Assembly: GCA_024277255.1 (NCBI GenBank) | Contig: JAJRVQ010000170.1 | Span: forward strand, 1-64,000 | From: Acidobacteriota bacterium | GTDB taxonomy: Bacteria > Acidobacteriota > Thermoanaerobaculia > Multivoradales > SZUA-115 | Length of the DNA stretch: 64,000 bases | Direction of reading: 5' to 3' | Part shown: in pieces, positions 44,202-54,100 of the stretch | How the letters are laid out: every line of letters starts with the position of its first letter | Position numbering within the stretch: position 1 is the first letter of the stretch | Translations under genes and position numbers: made by a program | Notes under the pieces: model-generated | The model's database searches: none | Told to the model about the DNA's origin: nothing | Seen by the model: only the letters and a program-made list of their open reading frames with translations

Positions 44202-45584
44202 TCAGCTGCCCGCACCGGGCTCGATGGTGAAAACGGTGCGCGCAGTCGTCCGCAAATACTCTTGCGCCGTGCGTTGGAGCAGCTCCGGGGTGACTTCCTG
44301 GAAATGGCTTTCGATCTCGTTGATGCGGTTGGGGTCGTCGTCAAACAGGGCAAAGCTGGCCAGCAAATCAGCGCGACCGAAGCCGAAGAATCCTCCCATC
44401 GTGTCGTAGAGCGAGGAGCGCAGTTTGACCCGCGCCCGATCCAGAGCCTCGGTTTCGAGCGGGCTCTCCTGTAGCTGAACGACCACCCGATCCACTTCGG
44501 CGAGGATCGCTTCACTGGTGATGTTGGCGTCGTGGAAGAGCTGTGCCTGCCACAGCATGGGGCCCTTGTAGTTGAACATGTTGCCGAGGCTGTTGATCCC
44601 GCCGCCCACGCCGCTGGTCATTCCCTTCTCTTGTACCAGAGCCTGGTGCAGCAGGCTGTCGTCGCCCTGCACCAAGATCTGGTCGATCAGTCCCATGGCG
44701 TAGTACTCCGGTGTGTTGCGCTCCGGCATCCGGTAGGCAAAAGCGAGCGCGGGCCGGTTGGCCAGAGGATCGAGCCGCGAGCCACGGCGCTCCTCCTCTT
44801 GCCTCGGCTCCGCGACGTCGGGTTGCGGCGGAAGGTCGATTGCGGGGATCGAGCGAAAGTACTTCTCGATCCATGCCTTGGCCTGCTCCGGCTCAAAGTC
44901 GCCGACCACGGCGAGTGCCGCGTTGTTGGGAGCGTAGTAGGAGTCAAAAAAGGCCTGCACATCTTCGAGAGTGGCGGCGTCCAGGTCCTTGAGGTCGCCG
45001 TAAAAGTTGTGCGCGTTGTACCAGTTGGTGAAGGCTGTCTGCGGAAGGTCGAGCCACGGAAAACCGCCGAAAGGCCGGTTGAGCACGTTGACCTTGATCT
45101 CGTTCTTGACCACCCCTTGCTGGTTGGTGAGGTTGTCTTGAGTGATCGCCAGGCCACGCATTCGGTCGGCCTCGGCCCAGAGGATCGTCTCCAAAGTGTG
45201 CGCCGGGACGATCTCGAAGTAGTTGGTGTAGTCAAAACGAGTCGAGCCGTTCATCAGTCCCCCGTTTTCTTGCACCAGCTGGTTGAACTCGCGCTTGCCG
45301 AGGTTCTTCGAGCCCTGAAACATCATGTGTTCGAAGAGGTGGGCAAAACCGGTGCGATCGCGAGGTTCGATGCGGAAACCGATGTTGTAGTAGGCCGCGA
45401 CAGTGACGATCGGAGCGGTCGAATCGGTCGAAAGAACGACCCGCAGGCCGTTGTCCAACTTGTAGTAGTCCACCGGAACGCGGAAGCTCGAGGTGGAGTC
45501 TTCTTCTGAGGATGGCGCAGCACAGGCGACGCAGAGCGCCAAGAGGGTCAGGCCGAACGCCATCCGAGAGGTCGAATGTCTCAT
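44202..45584 (-). CDS. M16 zinc metallopeptidase (catalytic)
   Basis: FAHLFEHMMFQGSKN (HxxEH); lipoprotein signal. Confidence 0.92.
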   Translation of the reverse strand: MRHSTSRMAFGLTLLALCVACAAPSSEEDSTSSFRVPVDYYKLDNGLRVVLSTDSTAPIVTVAAYYNIGFRIEPRDRTGFAHLFEHMMFQGSKNLGKREFNQLVQENGGLMNGSTRFDYTNYFEIVPAHTLETILWAEADRMRGLAITQDNLTNQQGVVKNEIKVNVLNRPFGGFPWLDLPQTAFTNWYNAHNFYGDLKDLDAATLEDVQAFFDSYYAPNNAALAVVGDFEPEQAKAWIEKYFRSIPAIDLPPQPDVAEPRQEEERRGSRLDPLANRPALAFAYRMPERNTPEYYAMGLIDQILVQGDDSLLHQALVQEKGMTSGVGGGINSLGNMFNYKGPMLWQAQLFHDANITSEAILAEVDRVVVQLQESPLETEALDRARVKLRSSLYDTMGGFFGFGRADLLASFALFDDDPNRINEIESHFQEVTPELLQRTAQEYLRTTARTVFTIEPGAGS

Positions 45585-45834
45585 GGTTTCTCACAAAGTT
45601 GGCGAAGCCAGTCCAAGCAGAGCCGGCTCGCGGGGTTCGCAGAATTTTGCCAGGGGAGAGAAGAAACCTCGGAAGAGGGCTCACCCGGCGAGAGATTAGC
45701 ACGCAGCCGCTCATACAGTAACTCCCGGGACCGGCGTGATGGCCGGTGGCATCGACGTAGGCCGTCGTGTCTTGCCCGCAGTTCTTTGGACCTGGGATAG
45801 CGTTAGGAATCCAGGGATTCCAAGGAGCAAGCAC

Positions 45835-46141
45835 GATGGCGAGAAAGAGTCGATTGTCAGTCCAAGAGCGCGAGGAGGCGATCCTGCGTTGCCTTCGCAA
45901 AGAAGAACCCGTTGCCGCCGTGGCGCGGCGCTACCAGGTGAGCGAGCAGACGCTGTATCGCTGGCGAGATGAGTTCCTGGCGGGCGGTCGCCAAGCGTTG
46001 TCCAAGAAGGATGGCAAAGGCGACGAGGCAGGCCAGCGAATCGCTCAGTTGGAGAAGCAGCTGGCCAAGCGGGCACAGGTGATTGGGGAGTTGTCGATCG
46101 CCAATGGCATTTTAAAAAAACTTCAGGCGTACCCCGACTGA
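45835..46141 (+). CDS. IS3-family transposase OrfA
   Basis: ARKSRLSVQEREEAILRCLRKEEPVAAVARRYQVSEQTLYRWRDEFLAGG. Confidence 0.92.
46114..46120 (+). promoter_or_regulatory. A7 slippery sequence for programmed -1 frameshift (OrfAB)
   Basis: ttttAAAAAAActtc near orfA end; orfB lies in the -1 frame and is open across the junction. Confidence 0.7.
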
Positions 46142-46143
46142 GC

Positions 46144-47115
46144 GTGGAGCGACGAGCCATGGTACGCAACGAAGTTGCCGCAAACCGCCCAGCTCGCTTG
46201 AAGCGGGTCGTGCAGGCTATTGGTTGGCCTGCTTCGAGTTTCTTCCATCAGCCCAAGGCAGTGAAGAAGCGGCCAGGACCGGCTCCTCGACCGCTGGACC
46301 CAGTCAAGTTCCAGGCGGTGGTTGAAACAGCTCTTGCCTGTCCCTGGTGGGGATACAAGCGCATCGCCGTGGTTTGCCGGCGTTGGGGCTGGCAGGTGAG
46401 CAACCGGTTCGTCTACCGAGTGCTCAAGGCCGAGAATCTGTTGCAACGACGCCAGTCGCGTTCAGCGGAGCTGCATCAAGCGGCGAAACTCTTCGAGCTG
46501 CTGCCCAATGGCCCCAACGAGCTATGGCAAGCCGACGTGACCTATGTGCACATTCCCGGTTTCGGTTGGTGGTACGCCGTCACCGTAATCGACTACTTCA
46601 GTCGCTACCTCTTGGCCTTGCACCTATCGCCCAGCAATGATGCCGTGGCCGTGACGGTAGCCATCGACCAGGCACTCGCCGAGGCTCAGCGCCTGCACGG
46701 GCCGTTGACCACCATGCCGACTCTGGTGACCGACAACGGCTCGACCTTCCTCTCCAAGCTCTTTCGAGCGCATATCGCGGGTCTCTTCAGCCATGTGCGG
46801 ACCCGCTATCGCACGCCGCAACAGCTGGGTTTGCTGGAGCGCTTTCACCAAACGCTCAAGCAGGAAGAGATCTACTGGGAGGTCTATCGCAGCCCCGCCG
46901 AGGCTCGGGACCGGTTGGCCATCTTCCACAAGCGATACAACGAAGTACGGCCCCATTGGGCACTGGTGCCTGATGAGGGTGGCGATCCGCTGACCCCAGC
47001 CGAGGTCTATGTCGGCGGACGCCAAGTGCAGCTACCAGCCTGGCAGGGCTGGGCCAAAGCGGCCAAAAAGAAGCTAGATGCCTTGATGAACAAAGATGCC
47101 GAGATCGCGGCATGA
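46144..47115 (+). CDS. IS3-family transposase OrfB (rve/DDE integrase)
   Basis: NELWQADVTYVHIPGFGWWYAVTVIDYFSRYLLAL; VTDNGSTFLS; LLERFHQTLKQEEIYW. Confidence 0.94.
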   Translation: MERRAMVRNEVAANRPARLKRVVQAIGWPASSFFHQPKAVKKRPGPAPRPLDPVKFQAVVETALACPWWGYKRIAVVCRRWGWQVSNRFVYRVLKAENLLQRRQSRSAELHQAAKLFELLPNGPNELWQADVTYVHIPGFGWWYAVTVIDYFSRYLLALHLSPSNDAVAVTVAIDQALAEAQRLHGPLTTMPTLVTDNGSTFLSKLFRAHIAGLFSHVRTRYRTPQQLGLLERFHQTLKQEEIYWEVYRSPAEARDRLAIFHKRYNEVRPHWALVPDEGGDPLTPAEVYVGGRQVQLPAWQGWAKAAKKKLDALMNKDAEIAA

Positions 47116-47460
47116 CTCACACAAAACCAACAGATCCCGGTCCAACCGAACTGCGAGCCGAGACAGAGGTTTCGGATACCGTGTAGTGGCAAGTCAATCG
47201 AGCCAGCGGTCTTCGCGGCTATCGCTGCTATCGAGATGGGACTCATCGACTGACCGTTGAGCGGTAAGGCGTAGTGGGACAGCTGCCGAAAGAGAGTTTC
47301 GGAGCCTTTCGAAGTGATCACCGCGATGGAATTTGCGTCCGCTGAGAGTCAAGGGCCGGGCAGCGGTCCAAAATGGTGCCATCCTGACGGCGTACCCGGC
47401 ACAACATCTGCAGATTCGCCAGTCCGGAAGGTCGATCAATCAAGTACGGGAGGTGTCGAA

Positions 47461-48519
47461 ATGCTCGTCAAGAGAATCGGGCTTCTGATCATGTTGACAG
47501 CGTTGAGTACGCTGGGTTCGAGAGCGGTTGCTCAAGGTGTAACCAGGGCGCAACTCGAGGGTGTCCTCGGGGACTTTCCGAAAGCCCCTCCTCTTCACTT
47601 GGTCGTCTTGGAGACAGACTCTGTGGAGGGTGGGGTACGGCAGCTCATAGAGTATTCAGTGGAGGAGGCAGACCCTCTCTTTGACCGTCCTGTCGACAAG
47701 GTCAGAGCCTACCTGTTCATTCCGGAACACGTCGAGGGGCAGAGGCTGCCGGCAGTCGTAGCGATCCACCAAGATGGTCCATCAACCCACCTTGGAAAGG
47801 TGGAACCCGCGGGGCTTGCGGGAGCTGAAGACCAGTACTACGGTTTGGAGTTGTTTCAGCGAGGATACGTCGTCATTTGTCCAGACCGCTACTACCATGC
47901 TGAACGGCGCCGGATTCCCGACGCGGCCAACGCACCCTCCATGATGATGCGAGATCTTGGGCTATGGCTCAAATGGGCCGGACAGCTGATCCTCTCGGGG
48001 AGAACACACTTCGGCAAAGAGATCTATGATCTCGAGCGGGCTGTGGATGTCCTCGCTACGCTGGGATTCGTCGATCAGGATCGAATCGGGGCCATCGGCC
48101 ACTCCGCGGGCGGCAATGTGCTCGTCTATTTCATGTTCATGGACGAGCGCGTCAAGGTCGGAGTTTCGTCTTGTGGATTCTACGAGTTGCTCGCGGATTT
48201 CAACGACCGCGATCACTCTTTTTCGAACTCGGTGTTCGCCATCCCTGGACTTGCAAAGATAGGGAGGTCCGCTGACTACCTGGCCTATATTGCCCCGAGA
48301 GCCGTCTTGATGACGCGGGGTCTGCACGAACTGGCAACCGACCAGGCAAGCCAGCAACACGTAGAGAAAACACGTCGGATGGAGAAGAGCGCCCGCTTTC
48401 GTTACGATCAACTCGGTGTTTCTCGAGAACTTGTGGTCCAGTACTTTGACGGTGGTCACGAGTTCCCGCGGGAGATGAGAGACGTAGCCTACAAGTGGAT
48501 CGATAGCCATCTCAAGTGA
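47461..48519 (+). CDS. secreted dienelactone-hydrolase-like alpha/beta hydrolase
   Basis: Signal peptide; PAVVAIHQDGPSTH; IGAIGHSAGGNVLVYFM; DGGHEFPREM. Confidence 0.82.
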   Translation: MLVKRIGLLIMLTALSTLGSRAVAQGVTRAQLEGVLGDFPKAPPLHLVVLETDSVEGGVRQLIEYSVEEADPLFDRPVDKVRAYLFIPEHVEGQRLPAVVAIHQDGPSTHLGKVEPAGLAGAEDQYYGLELFQRGYVVICPDRYYHAERRRIPDAANAPSMMMRDLGLWLKWAGQLILSGRTHFGKEIYDLERAVDVLATLGFVDQDRIGAIGHSAGGNVLVYFMFMDERVKVGVSSCGFYELLADFNDRDHSFSNSVFAIPGLAKIGRSADYLAYIAPRAVLMTRGLHELATDQASQQHVEKTRRMEKSARFRYDQLGVSRELVVQYFDGGHEFPREMRDVAYKWIDSHLK

Positions 48520-48697
48520 CAGACCTCTCCTTTAGCGAGTGCCGACCCAGTGGCTGAGGCCCCGAAGAGTGAGAAGAGACTTTCCACCCGGTCTTGCGTG
48601 AAGAACTCCAACGCGCAAGTTCAGTTCGGCCGGGCCTCTAGCTCCGAGCGGCTCTCTGGCCGTGGCTCACGCTTACATCCCCAAGGAAAACCCACCA

Positions 48698-49999
48698 ATG
48701 ATGAGAAAGACACGACGGAACTGGTTCCTGGCGATGGCAGCGGTCTTCCTGGTTGCTTGGGCTGGCGACAGTCCAGCTCAGCCAGCCGGGAGCTGGGTTG
48801 GCGAAATTCGGCGCCAGGGTGGACGGATGCCGCTTCGTGTCCACTTTGGCACCGAGGAGGGCAGCGCCTCCTTGGACTTTCCCGAGTTGGGGATGAGCCG
48901 ACTTTCGGCCCCGGCAGTGATCAGCCCGGACAACCGCCTCACGCTGATGTTTCCCTTCGGCATCGGCGATGTCGAACTCGAAGAGGTGAACGGCGCGTTG
49001 GCGGGCTCGGCTGGTCGATTTGAGGTCGAACTGCGGATCGATCAACAGCCTCGACCGGAGGAAGTCCCGATCACATTCCGCAGCGGAGATCTCCGTTTGG
49101 CGGGCTCGCTTTTCCTGCCGGCCACATCCGGCCCCCATCCCGCCGTCGTGGTCGTTCCCGGCGGCGCCGGTGTCAGTCGAGCGTCCAACAGAGCCTACTA
49201 TGGATGGGGCGACTTGCTGTCGCGTTGGGGCTTCGCCGTCCTGTTGTATGACAAGCGGGGCTGCGGAGAGTCGGAGGGGGAGTGGAGGAGCGCCAGTTTC
49301 GATGCTCTGGCCGGCGACGCCGTTGCGGCGGTGGATTTCTTGCGGGCGCGAGACGATATTCTGGCCAACCATGTCAGTTTGCTAGGGCGAAGCCAGGCGG
49401 GATGGATCATCCCGATGGTCGCGACCCAGACCCAGGTCGCTTCACTCGTCTTGATCGCCGCGCCCGCGGTCGATCCTGCTACCGCCGAGTTGCAGGTTAT
49501 CGAGCACGAGTTCCGAGATGACGGCTACTCGGAGGCTGTGATCAAAGACGCCCTGACCCACATGCGGCTTTACTTCTATGTGGTCCGCACCGGTCGCGGC
49601 TTTGAGGAACTGGTCCACTCCTCGAAGGCGGTCAATGAACAGCCGTGGGGCGACTTCGTGTACCGTGTGGAGAAGCCCGAAGAACTCCGCTGGTGGCGTC
49701 TCGTCGACAATCATGACCCCCGCAAGTACCTGCGCGGCGGGCTACCACCGACTCTCGCCCTTTACGGCGGTCACGATCTCGTCATTCCACCGATCGAAAA
49801 CGCGGAGAAGTTGCGACGGTTGCTCGCAGAAGGGGGCACGCCGGTGACGCTACGCGTCTACCCGGAAGGCGACCACCGGATCGAAATACCCTCCAGGGAG
49901 CTAGAGGATGAGACCTTCCGTTTTCCACGACTCGCGCCGGGGATGCTCCGGGATGTGGAGAAATTTCTGCATGAAAACGGTGGTCCAGCACCTCACTAG
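48698..49999 (+). CDS. secreted alpha/beta hydrolase (S9-like)
   Basis: Signal peptide; HPAVVVVPGGAGVSR; HVSLLGRSQAGWIIPMVA; GDHRIEIPS. Confidence 0.87.
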   Translation: MMRKTRRNWFLAMAAVFLVAWAGDSPAQPAGSWVGEIRRQGGRMPLRVHFGTEEGSASLDFPELGMSRLSAPAVISPDNRLTLMFPFGIGDVELEEVNGALAGSAGRFEVELRIDQQPRPEEVPITFRSGDLRLAGSLFLPATSGPHPAVVVVPGGAGVSRASNRAYYGWGDLLSRWGFAVLLYDKRGCGESEGEWRSASFDALAGDAVAAVDFLRARDDILANHVSLLGRSQAGWIIPMVATQTQVASLVLIAAPAVDPATAELQVIEHEFRDDGYSEAVIKDALTHMRLYFYVVRTGRGFEELVHSSKAVNEQPWGDFVYRVEKPEELRWWRLVDNHDPRKYLRGGLPPTLALYGGHDLVIPPIENAEKLRRLLAEGGTPVTLRVYPEGDHRIEIPSRELEDETFRFPRLAPGMLRDVEKFLHENGGPAPH

Positions 50000-50092
50000 G
50001 AACAGCCGCTGTTGCAGGCTCATCAGGTAGACTACTCCAGCAGCGCACAGCGCAGCACGACGCCGATGCTGACCATTGGATGGGAGGACGGC

Positions 50093-50326
50093 ATGAACTG
50101 CCCAGCGTGTGGAACGAAGATGGCTCCGGGTTCTTTCGAGGTGCGAGGGACCTTCTTGCGTTTTCTCGTCGTCGGCCTCTCGTGGCAGAGTCTGTGGTTT
50201 CGACCTCAGCTTCCCGGTGAGCCACTCCGGCCCCCTCTTCCTGTTCTCTCCAGGGGAGATGGCCCGCGCCGTGGCTGGCTCTGCCACGAGTGCCAGACGA
50301 GCGTCATAGAAGGTCCGGGCGATTGA
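50093..50326 (+). CDS. small zinc-ribbon protein (DUF6487-like)
   Basis: MNCPACGTKMAPGSFEVRG...WLCHECQTSVIEG. Confidence 0.6.
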   Translation: MNCPACGTKMAPGSFEVRGTFLRFLVVGLSWQSLWFRPQLPGEPLRPPLPVLSRGDGPRRGWLCHECQTSVIEGPGD

Positions 50327-50411
50327 TCCCGACTCAAAGAGGTCGCAACCTGAACTGCGCTAGCGACTTGACTGACACTCTTCTGGACAGATCGTGGTTT
50401 AGACTCGGATC

Positions 50412-50615
50412 GTGCTGAGGACCGTGAAAGCCGAGATTGACGAAGAAGGCCGGATCCGGCCCGATGAGGATGTGCCTCTGGAGCCGGGAACAAAAGTGCT
50501 GATTACCTTCCTCGGCGATGTGACCGAGGCGTCCTTGTTGAGTGAACGGTCGCTTTCGGCGGACTGGTTGCGCCTGGAGGAAGATGAGGCGTGGTCACAC
50601 TTGAATCAGGCGTAG
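50412..50615 (+). CDS. antitoxin-like protein (AbrB/DUF104-like) of a MazF-type module
   Basis: LRTVKAEIDEEGRIRPDEDVPLEPGTKVLITF; next gene is a MazF/PemK fragment. Confidence 0.6.
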   Translation: MLRTVKAEIDEEGRIRPDEDVPLEPGTKVLITFLGDVTEASLLSERSLSADWLRLEEDEAWSHLNQA

Positions 50616-51107
50616 TCGTCCTCTTCCGTTTCCCGTTCTCCGATCTGTCCGCGTCTAAGTTCCGCCCGGCAGTAGTTCTGGCTCATGCAGGCGGCCCGGA
50701 CTGGGTGCTGTGTCAGGTTACGAGTGTCCCGTCCGGTTGATTCGGTAGACACCGAGAGAGTCGAGGCGCCCGCTGGGCTTTGGCGTCGCGACGCAGTCAT
50801 AGCAGGGCTATGGCGAGGAGCGACAACGTCGCACAGCGGGATGCATCGGCTCTCGAATGGCAGCGAATTAACCGGACGGGACACCAACAATCCATACGGA
50901 GACCCGCGGGCGGTGCCGCTTCTGGATGCGGCCTTCGTATCCGGCGGGCTTCGCCGCGCCAGTTTCGCGCGGCCGGGCAAACTCTTCACCGCGAGCCGGT
51001 CGATTGTTGAAAGGACTGTGGGTAGGCTCACCTCCACTGCTCTGAGGAGCCTCGTCGAGGCGGTGGTGGGCGTTCTTCATGGCGGTGTCAGGGAAGAAGA
51101 TCGCTAG
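50591..51107 (+). pseudogene. MazF/PemK-like toxin split by a 161-bp inverted-repeat element
   Basis: N-part 50591..50740 VVTLESGVVVLFRFPFSDLSASKFRPAVVLAHAGGPDWVLCQVTS; C-part (to 51107) NNPYGDPRAVPLLDAAFVSGGLRRASFARPGKLFTASRSIVERTVGRL. Confidence 0.8.
50724..50884. mobile_element. MITE-like hairpin element, 161 bp with 21-bp terminal inverted repeats
   Basis: gtgtcccgtccggttgattcg ... cgaattaaccggacgggacac, 20/21 complementary; interrupts toxin gene. Confidence 0.78.
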
Positions 51108-51180
51108 CCCATTGGCACAGCGGGCTCGGGCCTTCGATGCCACCGAAATGCGAGCCGAGTCATACCGGTCCGCACCGTAC

Positions 51181-54100
51181 CTAGATTCCCCTAAGCTCAA
51201 CCCCCTTCTTACGATTCTCGGCTCTCTGAAGTTCCTGCCCGGCGATCTCCATCCCGTGGCGGGCAGTTTCGGCTAGCTCGTCAGCTTCTCGGGTGAAAGC
51301 GGCGAAGGCGTCGATCCACTCTTGCCAGTGTTGGGATCCGTAGCCAACGATGGAGTGGCCGTGTGTCCATATAGTGTGATCAGCGATCTCGCGCGGGGAG
51401 TATCCGTGTTCCAGTGCGAGGCGAGCCTTCTTTGCCCAAATCTCGTCCGGGATGCCACCCAGGCCGCGGAGGTGGTATTCGGCGAGATGATCCAGGGAGA
51501 GGAGATGGCGAAAGACCTCCAGATGATCGCCAACCACCAGCGGTACCAGAAAGTATGCTGCGCTGCCTGGCAACAGCCAGTCGAGCATGGAGATTCTCGC
51601 CGCTGGCTCCAGCGCTTTCACCGTGGCTCGGACGACCTCTCTGTGCGTATTCGACTCCAGGCTCTCATCGTTCCGTCGGCGCAATAACCAGTCATAGGAG
51701 AGAGCTGGATCGGCCGCTAGAATCTGGCGGAGCCAGTAGCCGGTACCACTGTCAGGTAGGTCGGCGGGGCTGCGGAGAATGGCCTCTCGCCAGGGGTCGG
51801 AGAGCTCCGGTCGGATGGTGCCCTGGGGGTTGGAGGCCCACTCGCCGACAGCCGCGTTGATGGCGATCTCGCGGCGGGGATGTTCGAGCAGACGAAGCAG
51901 AGTCGGAATCGGGACTTCGTTCCTGAGAACCAGCGTTTCGACGCTGTTCGGGTAGAGCTGAGGGTGTGACAGCGCGCGTTCTAGCAGCTGAGGTGGCGGA
52001 TGGGCCATGGTCAGGAGTAACGAAACCGCGTGCGAGGCGAGGTTATCCCGATCCAGCATGCCAGCAAGCTGCTCTTCCGCGGGCACCTCTTCGTCCCGGA
52101 GTCGCTCCGCGAAGGGGACAACCAGGTCACCGGCGAGGTCCGCGTTGGCGAAGTTCGCCAGCCATTCCTCTGGATTGGCCACGGTTGTGGCGAGTTGCTG
52201 GCACAGCAATGGGGTGAGACGAGGCCATTGCCGCTGTAGCCACCGAGCTTCCCACTCCAACTCGACGAGCCGAGCCGCCACCTCTACCGGTTGCCCGAGG
52301 CACCACTCCTTGGCGAGCGCCTCAACGGCGACGCCGCGTTCCTGCTGCCGTCGTTGCCAATTCTCCGGGTTGTCGTGGCTGTCGTCGGGGAAGAGGCGCT
52401 CAAAGTCTGGATCTTTGGGTAGATTGAGGGAGATGTCGAGTCTGCTCGCCAACCGTTGCAGGCGAGCGGCCATGCCGGTGGAGTTCTTCGCCTTGGGGGC
52501 TAGGTCGCGCAGAATCTCTCGCGCGAGATCGTCCATTGTCGCTTGGTCTTCCTCCGAGGGCAGAACCGCTGGCGTGAGTCGGTCCGGGATTCTCAGGGTC
52601 TCCACCGTCTCGCTTACTCTGCGAAGCAGATCTGGATCGAGCCGGTCGAGTAGCGAACGGTAACGGCGCCAAATCTCGCCCAGCTGGTGGAGGGCGGTAC
52701 CGGAAAGGAGGCCCCACTCCATGGTGACTCTACTGCCGTACCCGGGGTCACTCGTCATCACCTTGAGACTAGGTGAGAGCGTTGCCAGGAGTGCCCTAAC
52801 AGCGATGTCGTAGTCGCCTCCTCGTTGGTGATAATTCTCGGCCTCACGGGCTACAAGCTTCCTTCGGCGCAGGGGTTGCGAACCCTCCACCAGCCCGTCC
52901 TGCATCCAATCTTGAAGAATCCGCAGCGGATGGTGTGGTTGCGAGTGCAAGGGGCCCGATGCCTCTTCGGCGGCGGCCAGGAGGTAAGGGATGGCCACCT
53001 CCGGTGCCACCACGAGGGCTACCGGTGTGAGCTCCATGGGGCTCGGGGCGTTGTCCAGCACCCACTGCGTATCCTCGGGTCGGAACTGCATCCAGGCGAC
53101 CCAAACTCGGAGAGCGGAGGACTTTGCGACGCGCTCTCGAAGCTCGTCGGGAGGGTGGATTGGCGCCTCTTCGGTCCGGGCGCGAAGCGCGGCGAGAAGC
53201 AGCGCCTCGGTGGCGGAGTCTTCGCTCGTGGCCTGGGCGAGTAGGGGGCGCGGGTCAAGGACCGGGGGCTCGGTACGCAAGAAGTTGGCGGCGATGAGGG
53301 AAGAGCGCAGCGGTTCTGGATCCACCCGCAGACGTTGGTCATGAAGCTGGGTGAGGAGGCCGCCGTGGGCCATCGAGGCAGTCGCTGTCGCCACGGAGGC
53401 GTGGTCGAGACGTAGGAAAGCCGCCACCTCCTCGATGGCGAATCCCGCCGTGCCACCCACGGCGAAGCAGGCCAAAAGGATCTGGAAGTTCTCTCCCGCG
53501 ATGGGAGTGAATAGGCTGACCAAATGGCGTCGCAGCCGGCTGCCAGAGAGGATCTCATTCCATTCGTCCCGTTTGCTGACGAGAACCAAACTGGCCAGTG
53601 TTGCCGCGAGCCCCGGTTTGTTGGCCGCTTGGGTCACGAGGTCGCGCAGAATGGAGGAAGGATCTGAGAAGCCCTGCCGGCGCAACGCTTCTTCGTCGAT
53701 TCCAGCGAGGCTGTAGAGATTGACCAGGTGATCGCGGGTGAGCAGCTCCAACTTGCGGATCTGGGAGCTGGGCAGAGAACCGAGCCTCTCGGCGAGATCA
53801 TCGCAGGCACCCGGCCAGGTCACAGCAAGAATCGAAAAGTCACCGATTCCTTGTTGGCGAATCCGTTGCAGTGTCTCGATCCGTTCGAGCTTCACATGAG
53901 CGTCGTCGACGATGAGGATTTTGGGCTGTCGATCGCGGATCTCGCCGGCGATCTCTGCCGCGTCGTCCGATTCCACGAAGAGCGCTTCAGCGCAGGCTGC
54001 CCAGCGGTGGAGGAGGAAGGTCTTGCCGCTTCCCGGCTGGCCACTGACGAGACGATTGCCTTCGGTGGTGTTGAGCCATTTGAGGTCCGCTTCCCGGCCG

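Larger units (their letters stand above)
45768..47165 (+). mobile_element. complete IS3-family insertion sequence (about 1.4 kb)
   Basis: Terminal imperfect inverted repeats TGTCTTGCCCGCAGTTCTTTGGACCTGGGAT / TGTCTCGGCTCGCAGTTCGGTTGGACCGGGAT enclosing orfA and orfB. Confidence 0.88.

Noticed and set aside
47194-47460. Possible second transposon remnant after the IS3 element
   Set aside because: Short ORF similarity impression only; no inverted repeats or recognisable transposase motif could be confirmed.
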